From positions 60,013-124,012 of the forward strand of contig NZ_JABJWC010000005.1 in NCBI RefSeq assembly GCF_013155395.1: DNA of 64,000 nucleotides. Reading direction: 5' to 3'. Under the pieces are notes generated by a model. That model was not told the origin of the DNA, did no database searches, and was given only the letters and a program-made list of their open reading frames with translations. Origin of the DNA: Komagataeibacter melomenusus. Lineage in GTDB: Bacteria; Pseudomonadota; Alphaproteobacteria; Acetobacterales; Acetobacteraceae. Position 1 is the first letter of the stretch; the number at the start of each line of letters is the position of its first letter. A program made the translations under genes and the position numbers. This document shows, one piece after another, positions 1-8,836 of this stretch.

Positions 1-1108
1 TGGCCATGGGCGTAAGCACGCCAAAGCCCGCGGCATTGAGAACCTGCCCGCCCACGGCGGAGCCCATGAGAATACCCACATTGCTCGCGGCGTTGATCCC
101 GGCACCTGCCACGTCAGGCCGCGTGGCGCGCGCACGGATCGCACCGGACATGACACAGGGAATGACCGCCGAATACCCCATGCACCACAGCCCGACCGGC
201 GCCACCGCCGCCCAGCCCGACAGGATGTGCCCGTACATCAGCCCCATGCCGATCAGCATGGCGCCACCGCCGCCCAGCAGGCCCGTTGCGGGGCGGGTAT
301 CGACAAACTGCCCCGCCCCCCACAGGCCCAGGATGCTCACGCTGCCGGTCAGCAGCAGGGCGATGCTCAGGTTGCCCGTGGCCAGCCCGTGGTCAAGCAG
401 CAGGGGCGTGACATAGGTATAAAGCAGGTTATGGGCAAAGAAGAGGATGGCATTGACCGCAATCACCACCAGAAAGATGCGCATGGCCCGGCTTGGCCCG
501 GCCGAGGGCAGCCCGTTCCTGACCTGCACCGGGGTTGTGACCGGCGGCAGGAAGAAGGCGATGCACAGTGTCAGCACAACGGACAGGGCCGTCATCACGT
601 ACATCGCCATGCGCCAGCCTGCCATATGCCCGATGGCCGCCGCCCCCGGCACGCCCAGAACCGCGCCAAGCGACGTGCCGCCATAAACGAATGAAATGGC
701 CCGCCCGGTCATCTTGGCAGGCACCAGCCGCGCGGCATAGGCCGAAGCGATGGACATGAGCAGCGCATGCGCAACGCCCCCGATCAGGCGGCCTGCGCAC
801 AGGATGACAAAGCTCGGCGCCGCCGCCACCACCAGGTTCGACACCACATAGCCCAGCAGTGACACCAGCACGAGTCGCTTGCGGTCGATATGCGCGGTCA
901 TGATGGTCAGCGGCACGGCGCACACGGCCACCATCAGGGCAAAGGCGCTGACGGCAAGCCCGGCTTCGCCTTCGGGGATGTGAAAGGCGCGGGCCATGTC
1001 GATCAGGATGCCGACCGGCGCCACCTCGGTTGTGAGGGCCGTGAACGTACATGCAAACAGGGCGCAAAGACCAATGACGGCTTCAGCCGGGAGGGTTTTG
1101 AAAAGCAT
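1..1108 (-). CDS. MFS transporter, C-terminus beyond window edge
   Basis: The minus strand from an ATG at 1108 is open to the window edge, giving 369 codons without a stop. The protein begins MLFKTLPAEAVIGLCALFAC and alternates hydrophobic segments with short loops. A GRLIGGVAHALLMS-type segment and a loop with DRKR after the second helix fit the DHA1 drug/sugar efflux branch of the major facilitator superfamily. About ten of twelve helices are inside the window. The substrate cannot be told. No operon partner is visible; the next gene on the right runs the other way after a 475-bp gap. Confidence 0.8.
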   Translation of the reverse strand, partial: MLFKTLPAEAVIGLCALFACTFTALTTEVAPVGILIDMARAFHIPEGEAGLAVSAFALMVAVCAVPLTIMTAHIDRKRLVLVSLLGYVVSNLVVAAAPSFVILCAGRLIGGVAHALLMSIASAYAARLVPAKMTGRAISFVYGGTSLGAVLGVPGAAAIGHMAGWRMAMYVMTALSVVLTLCIAFFLPPVTTPVQVRNGLPSAGPSRAMRIFLVVIAVNAILFFAHNLLYTYVTPLLLDHGLATGNLSIALLLTGSVSILGLWGAGQFVDTRPATGLLGGGGAMLIGMGLMYGHILSGWAAVAPVGLWCMGYSAVIPCVMSGAIRARATRPDVAGAGINAASNVGILMGSAVGGQVLNAAGFGVLTPMA

Positions 1109-1583
1109 GATTGCCTGCAGAAATAGAACGACACAACATCATGTCGCTTCACTTGTGGGCCTTCTGGCACTTCCGGCACTGTAGTGGAAGCATCTATTAT
1201 GCCAAGCCAGTACAGAGCCCCGGTTCATGGCAAACCGTGCATAACGTCTATTGAACAGACCGGCGTGGCAACCGGCCCTGCGCCAGGGCCGGGATGCCGC
1301 CCGGCGCGACCCGCAATCCCCTGCCTGCCACGGCTGGCCTGACCTGACGGAGCGCAGCACTCCGCACGGCTTTCGGGCTTTATCATGACAATACGGCAAG
1401 AAACCCGTCTCGCTTTTGAGACAGTTGCGCCCTGCCCGGACACAGCTGCGTGAAGCCCGCGCGGTAGGGCATGGCATTTTCCGCGCCCCTCATGCTGAAC
1501 AACAGGTTCTGGCTGGGCGCAATAGGCAACCCGATACCTGCATACGTGGCACAGCTTTGGAAAACTATGGAAAGAAACGCGGC
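1109..1583. other. Intergenic region with one strong hairpin
   Basis: This 475-bp gap separates the divergent MFS and PQQ dehydrogenase genes and must hold both promoters. A 9-bp perfect stem (CCGGCCCTG/CAGGGCCGG, loop CGC) lies at 1272-1292. It has no T-run, so it is not a standard terminator. I see no convincing small gene. The dehydrogenase frame stays open upstream to 1416, but that extension lacks a ribosome site and is not membrane-like. Confidence 0.5.
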
Positions 1584-4043
1584 ATGCGAGAAACCACCAA
1601 GAGGTTATTATCCATCATAACCTCCGTCTTGCTGGCCCTCATCGGGCTTTTTCTGTTCTTTGGCGGCGCCCAGCTGCTCTTTCTGGGCGGCTCCTGGTTC
1701 TATGCGCTGACCGGCGGCGTCCTGCTTGCCGCCGCCGTGCTGGGGTTCAAGCAGCCCAGGCTGGCAAGCAGCCTGTATGCCGCCCTGCTGGTGCTCGCCA
1801 CCATCTGGGCGCTGGTCGAGACCGGCTTCAACATCTGGGGCCTCGAGGTCCGGCTGCTGACGCTGGTGGGCATTGGCGCATGGCTGCTGCTGCCACAGGT
1901 CTGGCGCGCGAGCGAAAGCTGGCTGGCCGACAAGAAGGCCCTGCTCGGCGCGGTTGGCGTGTCGTGCCTTGTGCTCATCATCAGCTGCTTCTCGTCCTAT
2001 TCCATCGATGGCACGGTTCCGGCGGATCGCATGGCAGCCCAGGGCCAGCCTGAATCGGCTGCCGAGAACATGCCCGATGGCGACTGGCAGGCCTATGGCC
2101 GCACCGCGGGCGGCGACCGCTATTCCCCGCTGGGCCAGATCACCCCCGCCAATGTGGGCAAGCTCAAGCGTGCCTGGCTCACCCGCACGGGTGACGTGCA
2201 GCAGGCAGGCGAAGGCACCGTGGCCGGCCCCGACCAGGGCCATGAGTTCAACCTTGAAGTCACCCCCATCAAGGTCGACAACACGCTGTACATGTGCACG
2301 CCCCATAGCTGGGTGATTGCGATGGATGCCGCCACCGGCAAGGTGAAGTGGAAATTCGACCCCCACCCCGACACTGCCGACCTTGCCAAGAACGTTTACC
2401 TCGCGTGTCGTGGCGTGTCGTATTACCGCATCCCCGACGAGATCCAGACCAGCTGCCGCACCCGCATCTACTCCCCCGTGGCGGATGTGCGCATGGTGGC
2501 GCTCGATGCCGAGACCGGCAAGCCGTGCGATGATTTTGGCGATCACGGCTTCATTTCCCTGCGTGAATATCTCGGCCACGTGCCGCATGGCTTCCACTTC
2601 GTCACCTCGCCGCCGCTGGTGGCCAAGAACCGCCTGATCACGGGTGGCTGGGTGTTTGACAACCAGGCCAATTTCGAGCCGTCTGGCGCCATCCGCGGCT
2701 TTGACGCGACCACCGGCGCGCTGGCCTGGGCATGGGATGCAGGCCACAACCCCGAAACCTGGAAGCCCAACCCCGATGACGTCCTGACCCGCGACACCCC
2801 CAATGCCTGGGGCGTGTACACCGCCGACCTCAACCTTGGCCTGGTCTACATCCCCACCGGCAACTCGCCACCCGATAACTGGGGTGGCACGCGCCGCCCG
2901 TTTGATGATGCGACTTCCTCGGCCACCATCGCGCTCGACATCGTGACCGGCGAGCGCCGCTGGACCTACCAGACCGTACACCACGACCTGTGGGACATGG
3001 ACATCCCCTCCGGCCCGTCGATGGTCGACCTGCCCGGCCCCAATGGCGAGATGATCCCCGCCCTGGTGCAGAGCACCAAGCGCGGCGAGTTCTTCGTGCT
3101 CGACCGCCGCACCGGCGAGACCGTGCCCGGCTACCCGGTGGAGGAACGCCCCGTGCCGACCGCGGGTGTTGCCCCTGACGACCATGCCTCCCCCACGCAG
3201 CCCTTCCCGGCGGCCATGCCTACGCTGACGCCGCCGAACCTGAAGGAAAGCGACATGTGGGGTGCCACCCTGCTCGACCAGATGCTGTGCCGCATCGAGT
3301 ACCGCCAGTCCGCCTATGAGGGGCAGTTCACGCCGCCGCATGTGGGCCAGACCACCGTGGTCTATCCCGCCTTCTATGGCGTGGTTGACTGGCAGGGCAT
3401 CACCATCGACCCGCAGCGCAAGATCATGCTGGCCAATGCGAGCTACCTGCCCTTCCGCATCAAGCTTGATCACCGCCAGAAGCTCGAAGGCAACGGCACG
3501 CTGCCCAAATGGGATGGCAAGGGCGAGGAGCCTGCCGCCAAGGGCGATGCGCTTTCCGTCTCGCCTGATTACGGCACGCCTTACATCGCGCTGACCAACC
3601 CGTGGCTGAACCCGCTGCAGATTCCGTGCAAGGGCCCGGTCTGGGGCACGCTGAGCGCGATCGACCTCGTGACCAAGAAGATCGTGTGGCAGCACCCCGT
3701 GGGCACCACGCGCGATACGGGTCCGTTCCGCACCCATAACAACATCCCCCTGCCGACCGGCATGTATAACGTCGGTGGCAATATTGTGACCAAGGGTGGC
3801 GTTGTCTTCATGGGGGCCACGGCGGATGATTACCTGCGTGCCTTCGATCTCGCGACCGGCAACGTGCTCTGGACCGACCGCCTGCCTGCGGGCGGGCAGG
3901 CCACGCCCATGTCGTATGAGGTTGGCGGCAAACAGTATGTCCTGATTGCGGCTGGCGGCCATGGTGGCCTGGGCACACGGAGCGGCGATTACATCATCGC
4001 CTACACGCTCGATGGTGCGCAGGCTGGCACTACAGCCCAATAA
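1584..4043 (+). CDS. Membrane-bound PQQ-dependent dehydrogenase, glucose/quinate/shikimate family
   Basis: This 819-residue protein has five hydrophobic segments in residues 8-140, then a periplasmic eight-bladed beta-propeller. The propeller opens at about residue 167 with DWQAYGRTAGGDRYSPLGQI and ends near LPAGGQATPMSYEVGGKQY. This layout and length match single-chain quinoproteins that oxidise sugars or cyclic polyols in the periplasm and pass electrons to ubiquinone. The ATG at 1584 was chosen because the encoded protein then starts right before the first membrane helix; the open frame continues upstream to 1416 but looks non-coding. Quinate, shikimate, inositol and glucose are all possible substrates. 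The adjacent outer-membrane pore recalls quinate dehydrogenase loci, which slightly favours a bulky cyclic substrate. That last point is inference. Confidence 0.88.
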   Translation: MRETTKRLLSIITSVLLALIGLFLFFGGAQLLFLGGSWFYALTGGVLLAAAVLGFKQPRLASSLYAALLVLATIWALVETGFNIWGLEVRLLTLVGIGAWLLLPQVWRASESWLADKKALLGAVGVSCLVLIISCFSSYSIDGTVPADRMAAQGQPESAAENMPDGDWQAYGRTAGGDRYSPLGQITPANVGKLKRAWLTRTGDVQQAGEGTVAGPDQGHEFNLEVTPIKVDNTLYMCTPHSWVIAMDAATGKVKWKFDPHPDTADLAKNVYLACRGVSYYRIPDEIQTSCRTRIYSPVADVRMVALDAETGKPCDDFGDHGFISLREYLGHVPHGFHFVTSPPLVAKNRLITGGWVFDNQANFEPSGAIRGFDATTGALAWAWDAGHNPETWKPNPDDVLTRDTPNAWGVYTADLNLGLVYIPTGNSPPDNWGGTRRPFDDATSSATIALDIVTGERRWTYQTVHHDLWDMDIPSGPSMVDLPGPNGEMIPALVQSTKRGEFFVLDRRTGETVPGYPVEERPVPTAGVAPDDHASPTQPFPAAMPTLTPPNLKESDMWGATLLDQMLCRIEYRQSAYEGQFTPPHVGQTTVVYPAFYGVVDWQGITIDPQRKIMLANASYLPFRIKLDHRQKLEGNGTLPKWDGKGEEPAAKGDALSVSPDYGTPYIALTNPWLNPLQIPCKGPVWGTLSAIDLVTKKIVWQHPVGTTRDTGPFRTHNNIPLPTGMYNVGGNIVTKGGVVFMGATADDYLRAFDLATGNVLWTDRLPAGGQATPMSYEVGGKQYVLIAAGGHGGLGTRSGDYIIAYTLDGAQAGTTAQ

Positions 4044-4058
4044 AAAACAATAACCGTG

Positions 4059-4085
4059 CAGGTATCCGGCCATGCCGGATACCTG
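4059..4085 (+). other. 12-bp perfect intergenic hairpin
   Basis: CAGGTATCCGGC and GCCGGATACCTG pair perfectly around a three-base loop, between the dehydrogenase stop (4043) and the pore start (4110). No T-run follows, so it is more likely an mRNA-processing or stability element that sets the ratio of the two products than a complete terminator. Confidence 0.5.
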
Positions 4086-4109
4086 ACTCCTGATCAGGGA
4101 AGTCCTCCC

Positions 4110-5000
4110 ATGCGTCTGACCCAAAGATCGGCATGGCTCCATGCCATGCTGCGCCTTGCCCTTCCTTCGGCCATACTGTTCCTTACGCCCAAGGCCCACG
4201 GCGCAGACGTCACCCTCGGGATCATCGGCCCCCACGAATATGACCTGCCCGTCGATTTCAAGCCCTTCAACGTGCTGGTGCAGTATGGCGATGGCAATGC
4301 GGCGGGCCACTCCTACAACAGCCTGGGCCAGCGCAAGCCGGAAGGCGGCAGCCACACCTGGTCGGGCATGACCAAATATGTCCATTTCCGCAGTTTTGAC
4401 GCCATCCCCCACGTGGGCTTCGCCTTCGAGCTGATCCAGACCGAAAGCTACAGCCTGGCGGATGGCACGAATTACGGCGGCCTTGGCCCCACCATCGTCG
4501 GGCCTGCCGCATGGTTCAAGCCCAACAAACACAGCACGTTCGGCATCCAGACCTTCATGCAGACCGCCGTGGGCACGCGTGATGCGACCTCGCCCAATTA
4601 CTGGTCGAACATCTCGAGCTTCATTTTCGATTATGAGTGGAAGCATTTCAGCTTCGATGGCGATGCCGGCACGGTGGCCGGGGCGGCCAAGCACGTCAAG
4701 GGCGCGCATACCGTCTCACCCGGCGTGGTGTTCTATACCAACCTGCGCTTTAGCTGGAAGGCGACCAAACTGTTCGAGCCCTTCTTCGCGCTGGACTGGC
4801 AGAACGTGAAAGGCACCTACGACCGCACCGCAAGCCAGTACATGGATGATTCAAACAGCCGTGAAATAACACTGGGCGCGGGTGCGATGTTCAATATTTC
4901 CAAGCATTTTTCCTTTACGACACGCTACTCGCATTCTGTTGATGGGCGGAACATACCCGAAAGTAATGCCTATTATGTAAAAGTCGTTTATCTGTGGTAG
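4110..5000 (+). CDS. Outer-membrane beta-barrel transporter, phenol MetA-pathway type
   Basis: The 296-residue product starts MRLTQRSAWLHAMLRLALPS, a signal peptide cleaved near AHGADV. It continues with alternating amphipathic strands typical of a small outer-membrane barrel (transporter / phenol_MetA_deg family). It ends in the aromatic-rich VKVVYLW, as expected for BAM-dependent barrels. The ATG at 4110 has AGGGA at 4096-4100; the frame is open to 4056 but that stretch contains the hairpin. Its position directly after the PQQ dehydrogenase suggests it admits that enzyme's substrate to the periplasm. Function is inferred from fold and context only. Confidence 0.72.
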   Translation: MRLTQRSAWLHAMLRLALPSAILFLTPKAHGADVTLGIIGPHEYDLPVDFKPFNVLVQYGDGNAAGHSYNSLGQRKPEGGSHTWSGMTKYVHFRSFDAIPHVGFAFELIQTESYSLADGTNYGGLGPTIVGPAAWFKPNKHSTFGIQTFMQTAVGTRDATSPNYWSNISSFIFDYEWKHFSFDGDAGTVAGAAKHVKGAHTVSPGVVFYTNLRFSWKATKLFEPFFALDWQNVKGTYDRTASQYMDDSNSREITLGAGAMFNISKHFSFTTRYSHSVDGRNIPESNAYYVKVVYLW

Positions 5001-5152
5001 CGCGCACCAGTTGGTGCCACGCAGGCTGAAGGGCAGCATGCTTTCATTTTATGTCACGTGAAATGACTGGCAATAAATATATACAATCATAACCAGACGG
5101 GCCATTACGGCAGCCATGCCGCACGCAGACCGATATTCAGGGGCAGGGAGAC

Positions 5153-6103
5153 ATGAAACCGCATTGCCATAACCCCGCCCGGCCGCCCCTCATGGGCCAG
5201 CCCCAGCGCCCTGCTGGCGCAACCGAAGTGGCCAAGTCGTGGCAGCGCTGCGTTTCATCCTATAATCTCGACCCCGCGCAGGGGTGGCAGGCGGATGTGC
5301 TGTCAGGCGCGGAACTGCGGCATGTCAGCACCCGCTCAGCCAGCCTGCTCCGCATTGCCATGCCGGAGATGCAGCGCCTGTTCAGCCTGGTGCAGGGGCT
5401 CGACTTCATGGTGCTGCTTGCCGACCCCGATGCCACCATCCTCGCGCGCAACATAGATGACACCCATATGAGCCTGTGCCGCAGGCTCGCCCTGCGCGAA
5501 GGCGCCGTGTGGAGCGAGCGCATGGCGGGCACCAACGGCATTGGCACGGCGGTGCAGGATGGCTGCCCCATCTTTCTGGGGGAAGGCGAGCACTGGCGTT
5601 TCTGCTTCTCGCTGCTGGCCAGCTATGCCGTGCCGGTTTTCAACGCGCATGGCCAGGTGGCAGGCGCGATCAACCTTGCCGCCTTCAATGGCGATACATC
5701 ACGCAGGCTCGCCCCGCTCGTGCTCGACACCCTCCTGCAATCCGGCCGCCGGATCGAGGAACAGCTCTTTCGTGAATACCATGAAGGCGCGCGGGTGCTG
5801 ACGCTTGGCGTGGCCGAAGGGTGCTCGGCCCCGCTCGTGGCCATCAATGCCGAGGGCGAAGTAACGGGGGCCACCCATGCCGCCCGCGCCCTGACCGGCT
5901 GGACGGATGACATGATCCGCGCCCACCCCAACCTGCTGCACCGGCTGGAGGCGGAGGACCGGGTGAGCTTTCGCAGGGCGGAGGAAAATGTCATCCGCTC
6001 CGCGCTGGCCCTGGCGCAGGGCAATGTTACGGCCACGGCCCGCCACCTTGGCATCGGCCGGGCCACACTCTACCGCAAGATGAAGGCGCTGGGCATGCGC
6101 TAG
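5153..6103 (+). CDS. AcoR-like regulator: GAF plus Fis HTH, no AAA+ domain
   Basis: 316 residues. The N-terminus has the SWQRC element common in AcoR-type activators. A GAF-like sensor domain follows (about residues 60-200, with ERMAGTNGIGTAV). The C-terminus is a Fis-type helix-turn-helix (ALAQGNVTATARHLGIGRAT). The central sigma-54-interacting AAA+ module of about 240 residues is absent. It probably binds DNA and senses a small ligand but cannot remodel sigma-54 polymerase alone. It lies 150 bp after the pore gene in the same direction, so control of the PQQ dehydrogenase pair is a reasonable inference. Confidence 0.78.
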   Translation: MKPHCHNPARPPLMGQPQRPAGATEVAKSWQRCVSSYNLDPAQGWQADVLSGAELRHVSTRSASLLRIAMPEMQRLFSLVQGLDFMVLLADPDATILARNIDDTHMSLCRRLALREGAVWSERMAGTNGIGTAVQDGCPIFLGEGEHWRFCFSLLASYAVPVFNAHGQVAGAINLAAFNGDTSRRLAPLVLDTLLQSGRRIEEQLFREYHEGARVLTLGVAEGCSAPLVAINAEGEVTGATHAARALTGWTDDMIRAHPNLLHRLEAEDRVSFRRAEENVIRSALALAQGNVTATARHLGIGRATLYRKMKALGMR

Positions 6104-6113
6104 GCCCGGCGGT

Positions 6114-7346
6114 TCATTCAATATCGCCCCGCACCTCCACCTGCCCGCTGCGCCGGAGCAGCGCCATGGCCAGCAGGTAAACCACCAGCCCACCCGCTGA
6201 CAGCACTGCCCCACCCATGCCCAGCGCGCCATAGCCGAACTGCCGCGCCAGCAGCGCACTGCCCAGTGATGCGCCGAGCGCATTAGCGATGTTGAAGGCC
6301 GAATGGTTGAGCGAGGCCGCAAGCGTCTGCGCATCGCCAGCAAAATCCATCAGCCGCGTCTGCAATGCCGGGCCAAGCGCGTTGACGAAGGCGGGCACGA
6401 GCAGCACGTCGAGCATGAGGGCCGGCTCGTCATGCAGCACGAACGGAAAGGCCAGCATGACCACGGCACTGCCGGCCAGCGCCAGCAGGGCGGCTAGGTC
6501 GAGGTTGCGGTCCACGATCCATGCGCCCACATTCGCGCCGATCAGCATGCCCGCGCCGCACACGATCATGTAGATCATGATGCGCCATTCGGGCACATGC
6601 GTCACGTTGAGCAGCACGCTGGTCAGGTAGGTGTAGATGGCGAACATGCCACCAAACCCGATCGACGCCGTGACCAGCGTCAGCAGCACCTGCGTATTGG
6701 CCAGGGCGCGGATTTCCTTGAGCGGCGAGTTCTTGCGGTTGGGCGGATCAGCGGGGATATAGCGCCAGATCCCGCCCACTGTCAGCAGCCCCAGCGCCGC
6801 GATGATGAGATAGGCGATGCGCCAGCCAAAATGATCGGCCGCAAAGGTGGAGAACGGCGCGCCCACCAGGGTGGAAATGGCAATGCCCGACAGGATGCGC
6901 CCTACCGCCCAGCCGCGCCGCGCGCGCTCCACCATCGAGGCGCCCACCAGCGCCGAGATGCCGATCAGCGCGCCATGCGGCAGGCCGGTGATGAAGCGGG
7001 CCACCTCCACCAGCCCCGGCGTGGGCATGGCCACGCTGAGCAGGTTGGCGCAGCAGAACAGGGCAAACAGGATCAGCAGCAGTTCGCGCCGCGACAGGCG
7101 CGCGCCAAGAATGGTGATAAGCGGCGCGCCCACCACGACACCCAGCGCATAGGCCGTGATGGCATGCCCCGCATCAGAGGCGGACAGCCCGAGCGAGGAC
7201 GCGAATTCGGGCAGCATGCCCATGATGGCGAACTCACCCGTGCCGACCACGAACGTGCCGAAGGTGAGGATGAAGAAAGCGGCTTTCGCGCCATGGGGCG
7301 CCGTGATGGGCGCCACCCCGCTGGCAGGGGGTGCGGTCTTGGTCAT
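6114..7346 (-). CDS. MFS transporter, AraJ/YdhP-like (DHA1)
   Basis: 410 residues with twelve predicted helices, beginning MTKTAPPASG. It contains GTGEFAIMGMLPEFA and GARLSRRELLL, signatures of the sugar-efflux/arabinose-polymer branch of DHA1 transporters. It lies 33 bp after the GlcG-like gene on the same strand and 10 bp from the convergent AcoR-like gene. The likely transcription unit is IclR regulator, GlcG-like protein, transporter. Exported substrate unknown. Confidence 0.85.
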   Translation of the reverse strand: MTKTAPPASGVAPITAPHGAKAAFFILTFGTFVVGTGEFAIMGMLPEFASSLGLSASDAGHAITAYALGVVVGAPLITILGARLSRRELLLILFALFCCANLLSVAMPTPGLVEVARFITGLPHGALIGISALVGASMVERARRGWAVGRILSGIAISTLVGAPFSTFAADHFGWRIAYLIIAALGLLTVGGIWRYIPADPPNRKNSPLKEIRALANTQVLLTLVTASIGFGGMFAIYTYLTSVLLNVTHVPEWRIMIYMIVCGAGMLIGANVGAWIVDRNLDLAALLALAGSAVVMLAFPFVLHDEPALMLDVLLVPAFVNALGPALQTRLMDFAGDAQTLAASLNHSAFNIANALGASLGSALLARQFGYGALGMGGAVLSAGGLVVYLLAMALLRRSGQVEVRGDIE

Positions 7347-7379
7347 GGGGGGAAGGTCCAGGTCAGGTAAAGGGAGCGC

Positions 7380-7778
7380 TCAGGCCCCGAGCATGTTGGC
7401 TGCGATGCGGGCAATGGCGATATCATCCTCCGTCGGCGCGCCAGAAACGCCAATCGCGCCGAGCACGCTGCCATGCGCGCCCCTGAGCACGAGGCCACCG
7501 CCAAAGCTGGTCAGGCCGCCATTGGTGTTTTCCAGCGTGTAGGCCTCGCCCTGCGGGCGGGCGATCGTGGCCAGGTCGGCGCTGTCCATATGAAACAGGG
7601 CCGCCGTGCGCGCCTTCTTGGTGGCGACATCGATCAGGCCGAGCGGCACGCCATCCATGCGGGTAAAGGCCACGGGCCAGGCTCCGGCATCCACAATGGA
7701 AATGCACACGCCAAACCCGCGCTTCTGCGCCTCGGCCAGGGCCGCCTCCATCATGGTCATCGCATCGGTCAGTTTCAT
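7380..7778 (-). CDS. GlcG/HbpS (DUF336) family protein
   Basis: 132 residues from MKLTDAMTMMEAALAEAQKR, matching the small alpha/beta GlcG/HbpS fold. It has the family's GGLPL-type region (GGLTSFGGGLVLR) and the ending GAIGVSGAPTEDDIAIA. Family members bind haem or small ligands, or sit in oxidation operons without a firm biochemical role. The ATG at 7778 is preceded by GTGGAAG; a GTG at 7808 would add ten residues but lacks a ribosome site. It sits between an IclR regulator and an MFS gene. Confidence 0.82.
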   Translation of the reverse strand: MKLTDAMTMMEAALAEAQKRGFGVCISIVDAGAWPVAFTRMDGVPLGLIDVATKKARTAALFHMDSADLATIARPQGEAYTLENTNGGLTSFGGGLVLRGAHGSVLGAIGVSGAPTEDDIAIARIAANMLGA

Positions 7779-7865
7779 GTCGGCTTCCACGGCTTGCATA
7801 AAAAGCACAGCGTAACCGCACGCCCGCGCGGACGTAACGTACGAATTAGCAAAATCCCGATTTGT

Positions 7866-8597
7866 TCAACATGGCTGAACCGTGGCGCGCGCCACGTGCT
7901 GCATCATCATCCATGCCAGCCGTACCAGGCGCGGGCGCGGCAGGTCGGCGCAGGGGCCGGTCAGGGCAATGGCGGCCCGGACCTCGCCATGTTCACGCCA
8001 TGGCACGGCCACCGCGTTCTGGCCGGGGCGGTAGCTTTCAAGGTCAAGCGCGTACCCCCTGAGGCGCACGGCCTCGATCTGGTCGCGCACGCCCCCGTCA
8101 AGCGCATGGGCGCGCGTGCTGAGCACGCGCTGGCCCATGCCGGGCACGAAGGCCAGGAACACCAGCCCCACCGCCGAACCTTCGATGGTTTCACGCCGCT
8201 GCACGGCCGCGGCGGCCATGTCCGGTGCCTGCGGGTCGACCCGGTCCAGATAGGCGGCTTCATCCCCGCTGGGCACGCCGAGATGCACGGTCGCCCCGCT
8301 CTGGCGCGCGATGGCTTCAAGCGTGGGGCGCATGCGCGCGCGCAAGGCATGGTCATCGCCCACCATGCGCGACAGGTTGAGGATGCGCCCGCCCAGATGG
8401 TAGCGCATGTCGCCGGGGCGGCGCTGCACGTAGCCAAGGTGGTCGAGGGTCTGGAGAATGTTGTGGGCGGTGGTCTTTTCCATGCCTGCCCTTGCCGCGA
8501 TTTCGCCCAGCCGCGCGCAGCCCCCCGCCTGCGCCATGACTTCCAGAATGGCGGCGGAACGCACGATGGACTGGATCCGTTTTGGCGCGCGGGCCAT
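7866..8597 (-). CDS. IclR family transcriptional regulator
   Basis: 243 residues. The winged helix is at the N-terminus (IQSIVRSAAILEVMAQAGG, then GMEKTTAHNILQTLDHLGYV). The ligand-binding IclR domain follows, with GSAVGLVFLAF and YRPGQNAVAVPWREHGE. The ATG at 8597 is fixed by a strong GCAGGAG seven bases upstream; the 39-codon upstream extension of the frame is not protein-like. It precedes the GlcG-like and MFS genes and is divergent from the ketopantoate reductase-like gene, so it may control both directions. Confidence 0.88.
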   Translation of the reverse strand: MARAPKRIQSIVRSAAILEVMAQAGGCARLGEIAARAGMEKTTAHNILQTLDHLGYVQRRPGDMRYHLGGRILNLSRMVGDDHALRARMRPTLEAIARQSGATVHLGVPSGDEAAYLDRVDPQAPDMAAAAVQRRETIEGSAVGLVFLAFVPGMGQRVLSTRAHALDGGVRDQIEAVRLRGYALDLESYRPGQNAVAVPWREHGEVRAAIALTGPCADLPRPRLVRLAWMMMQHVARATVQPC

Positions 8598-8836
8598 GTC
8601 ATTCTCCTGCATGCGCTGCCCACGCGGCATGACCGGGCAGGCCCGGAACATGCCCTTACCTGAAAAACACAGGGCCACAAGGGGGAGCGAAAACGCGGCC
8701 TGCCCGTGCAGCATGGGCTGCTGCCGAACCTTTGTCTTTTGGGGGCGCCCCGATGCCCATGCCAGCTTGACCGCCCCGGCAGGACAGGATCAGATTCACG
8801 CTCAAACACCAGGACCGGATACAGGCGGGAAACACC

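Noticed and set aside
1608..4709. A 1033-codon open frame on the minus strand opposite the PQQ dehydrogenase and pore genes
   Set aside because: It is the complement of strongly coding GC-rich genes on the plus strand. Its translation is low-complexity in Arg/Gly/His with no domain.
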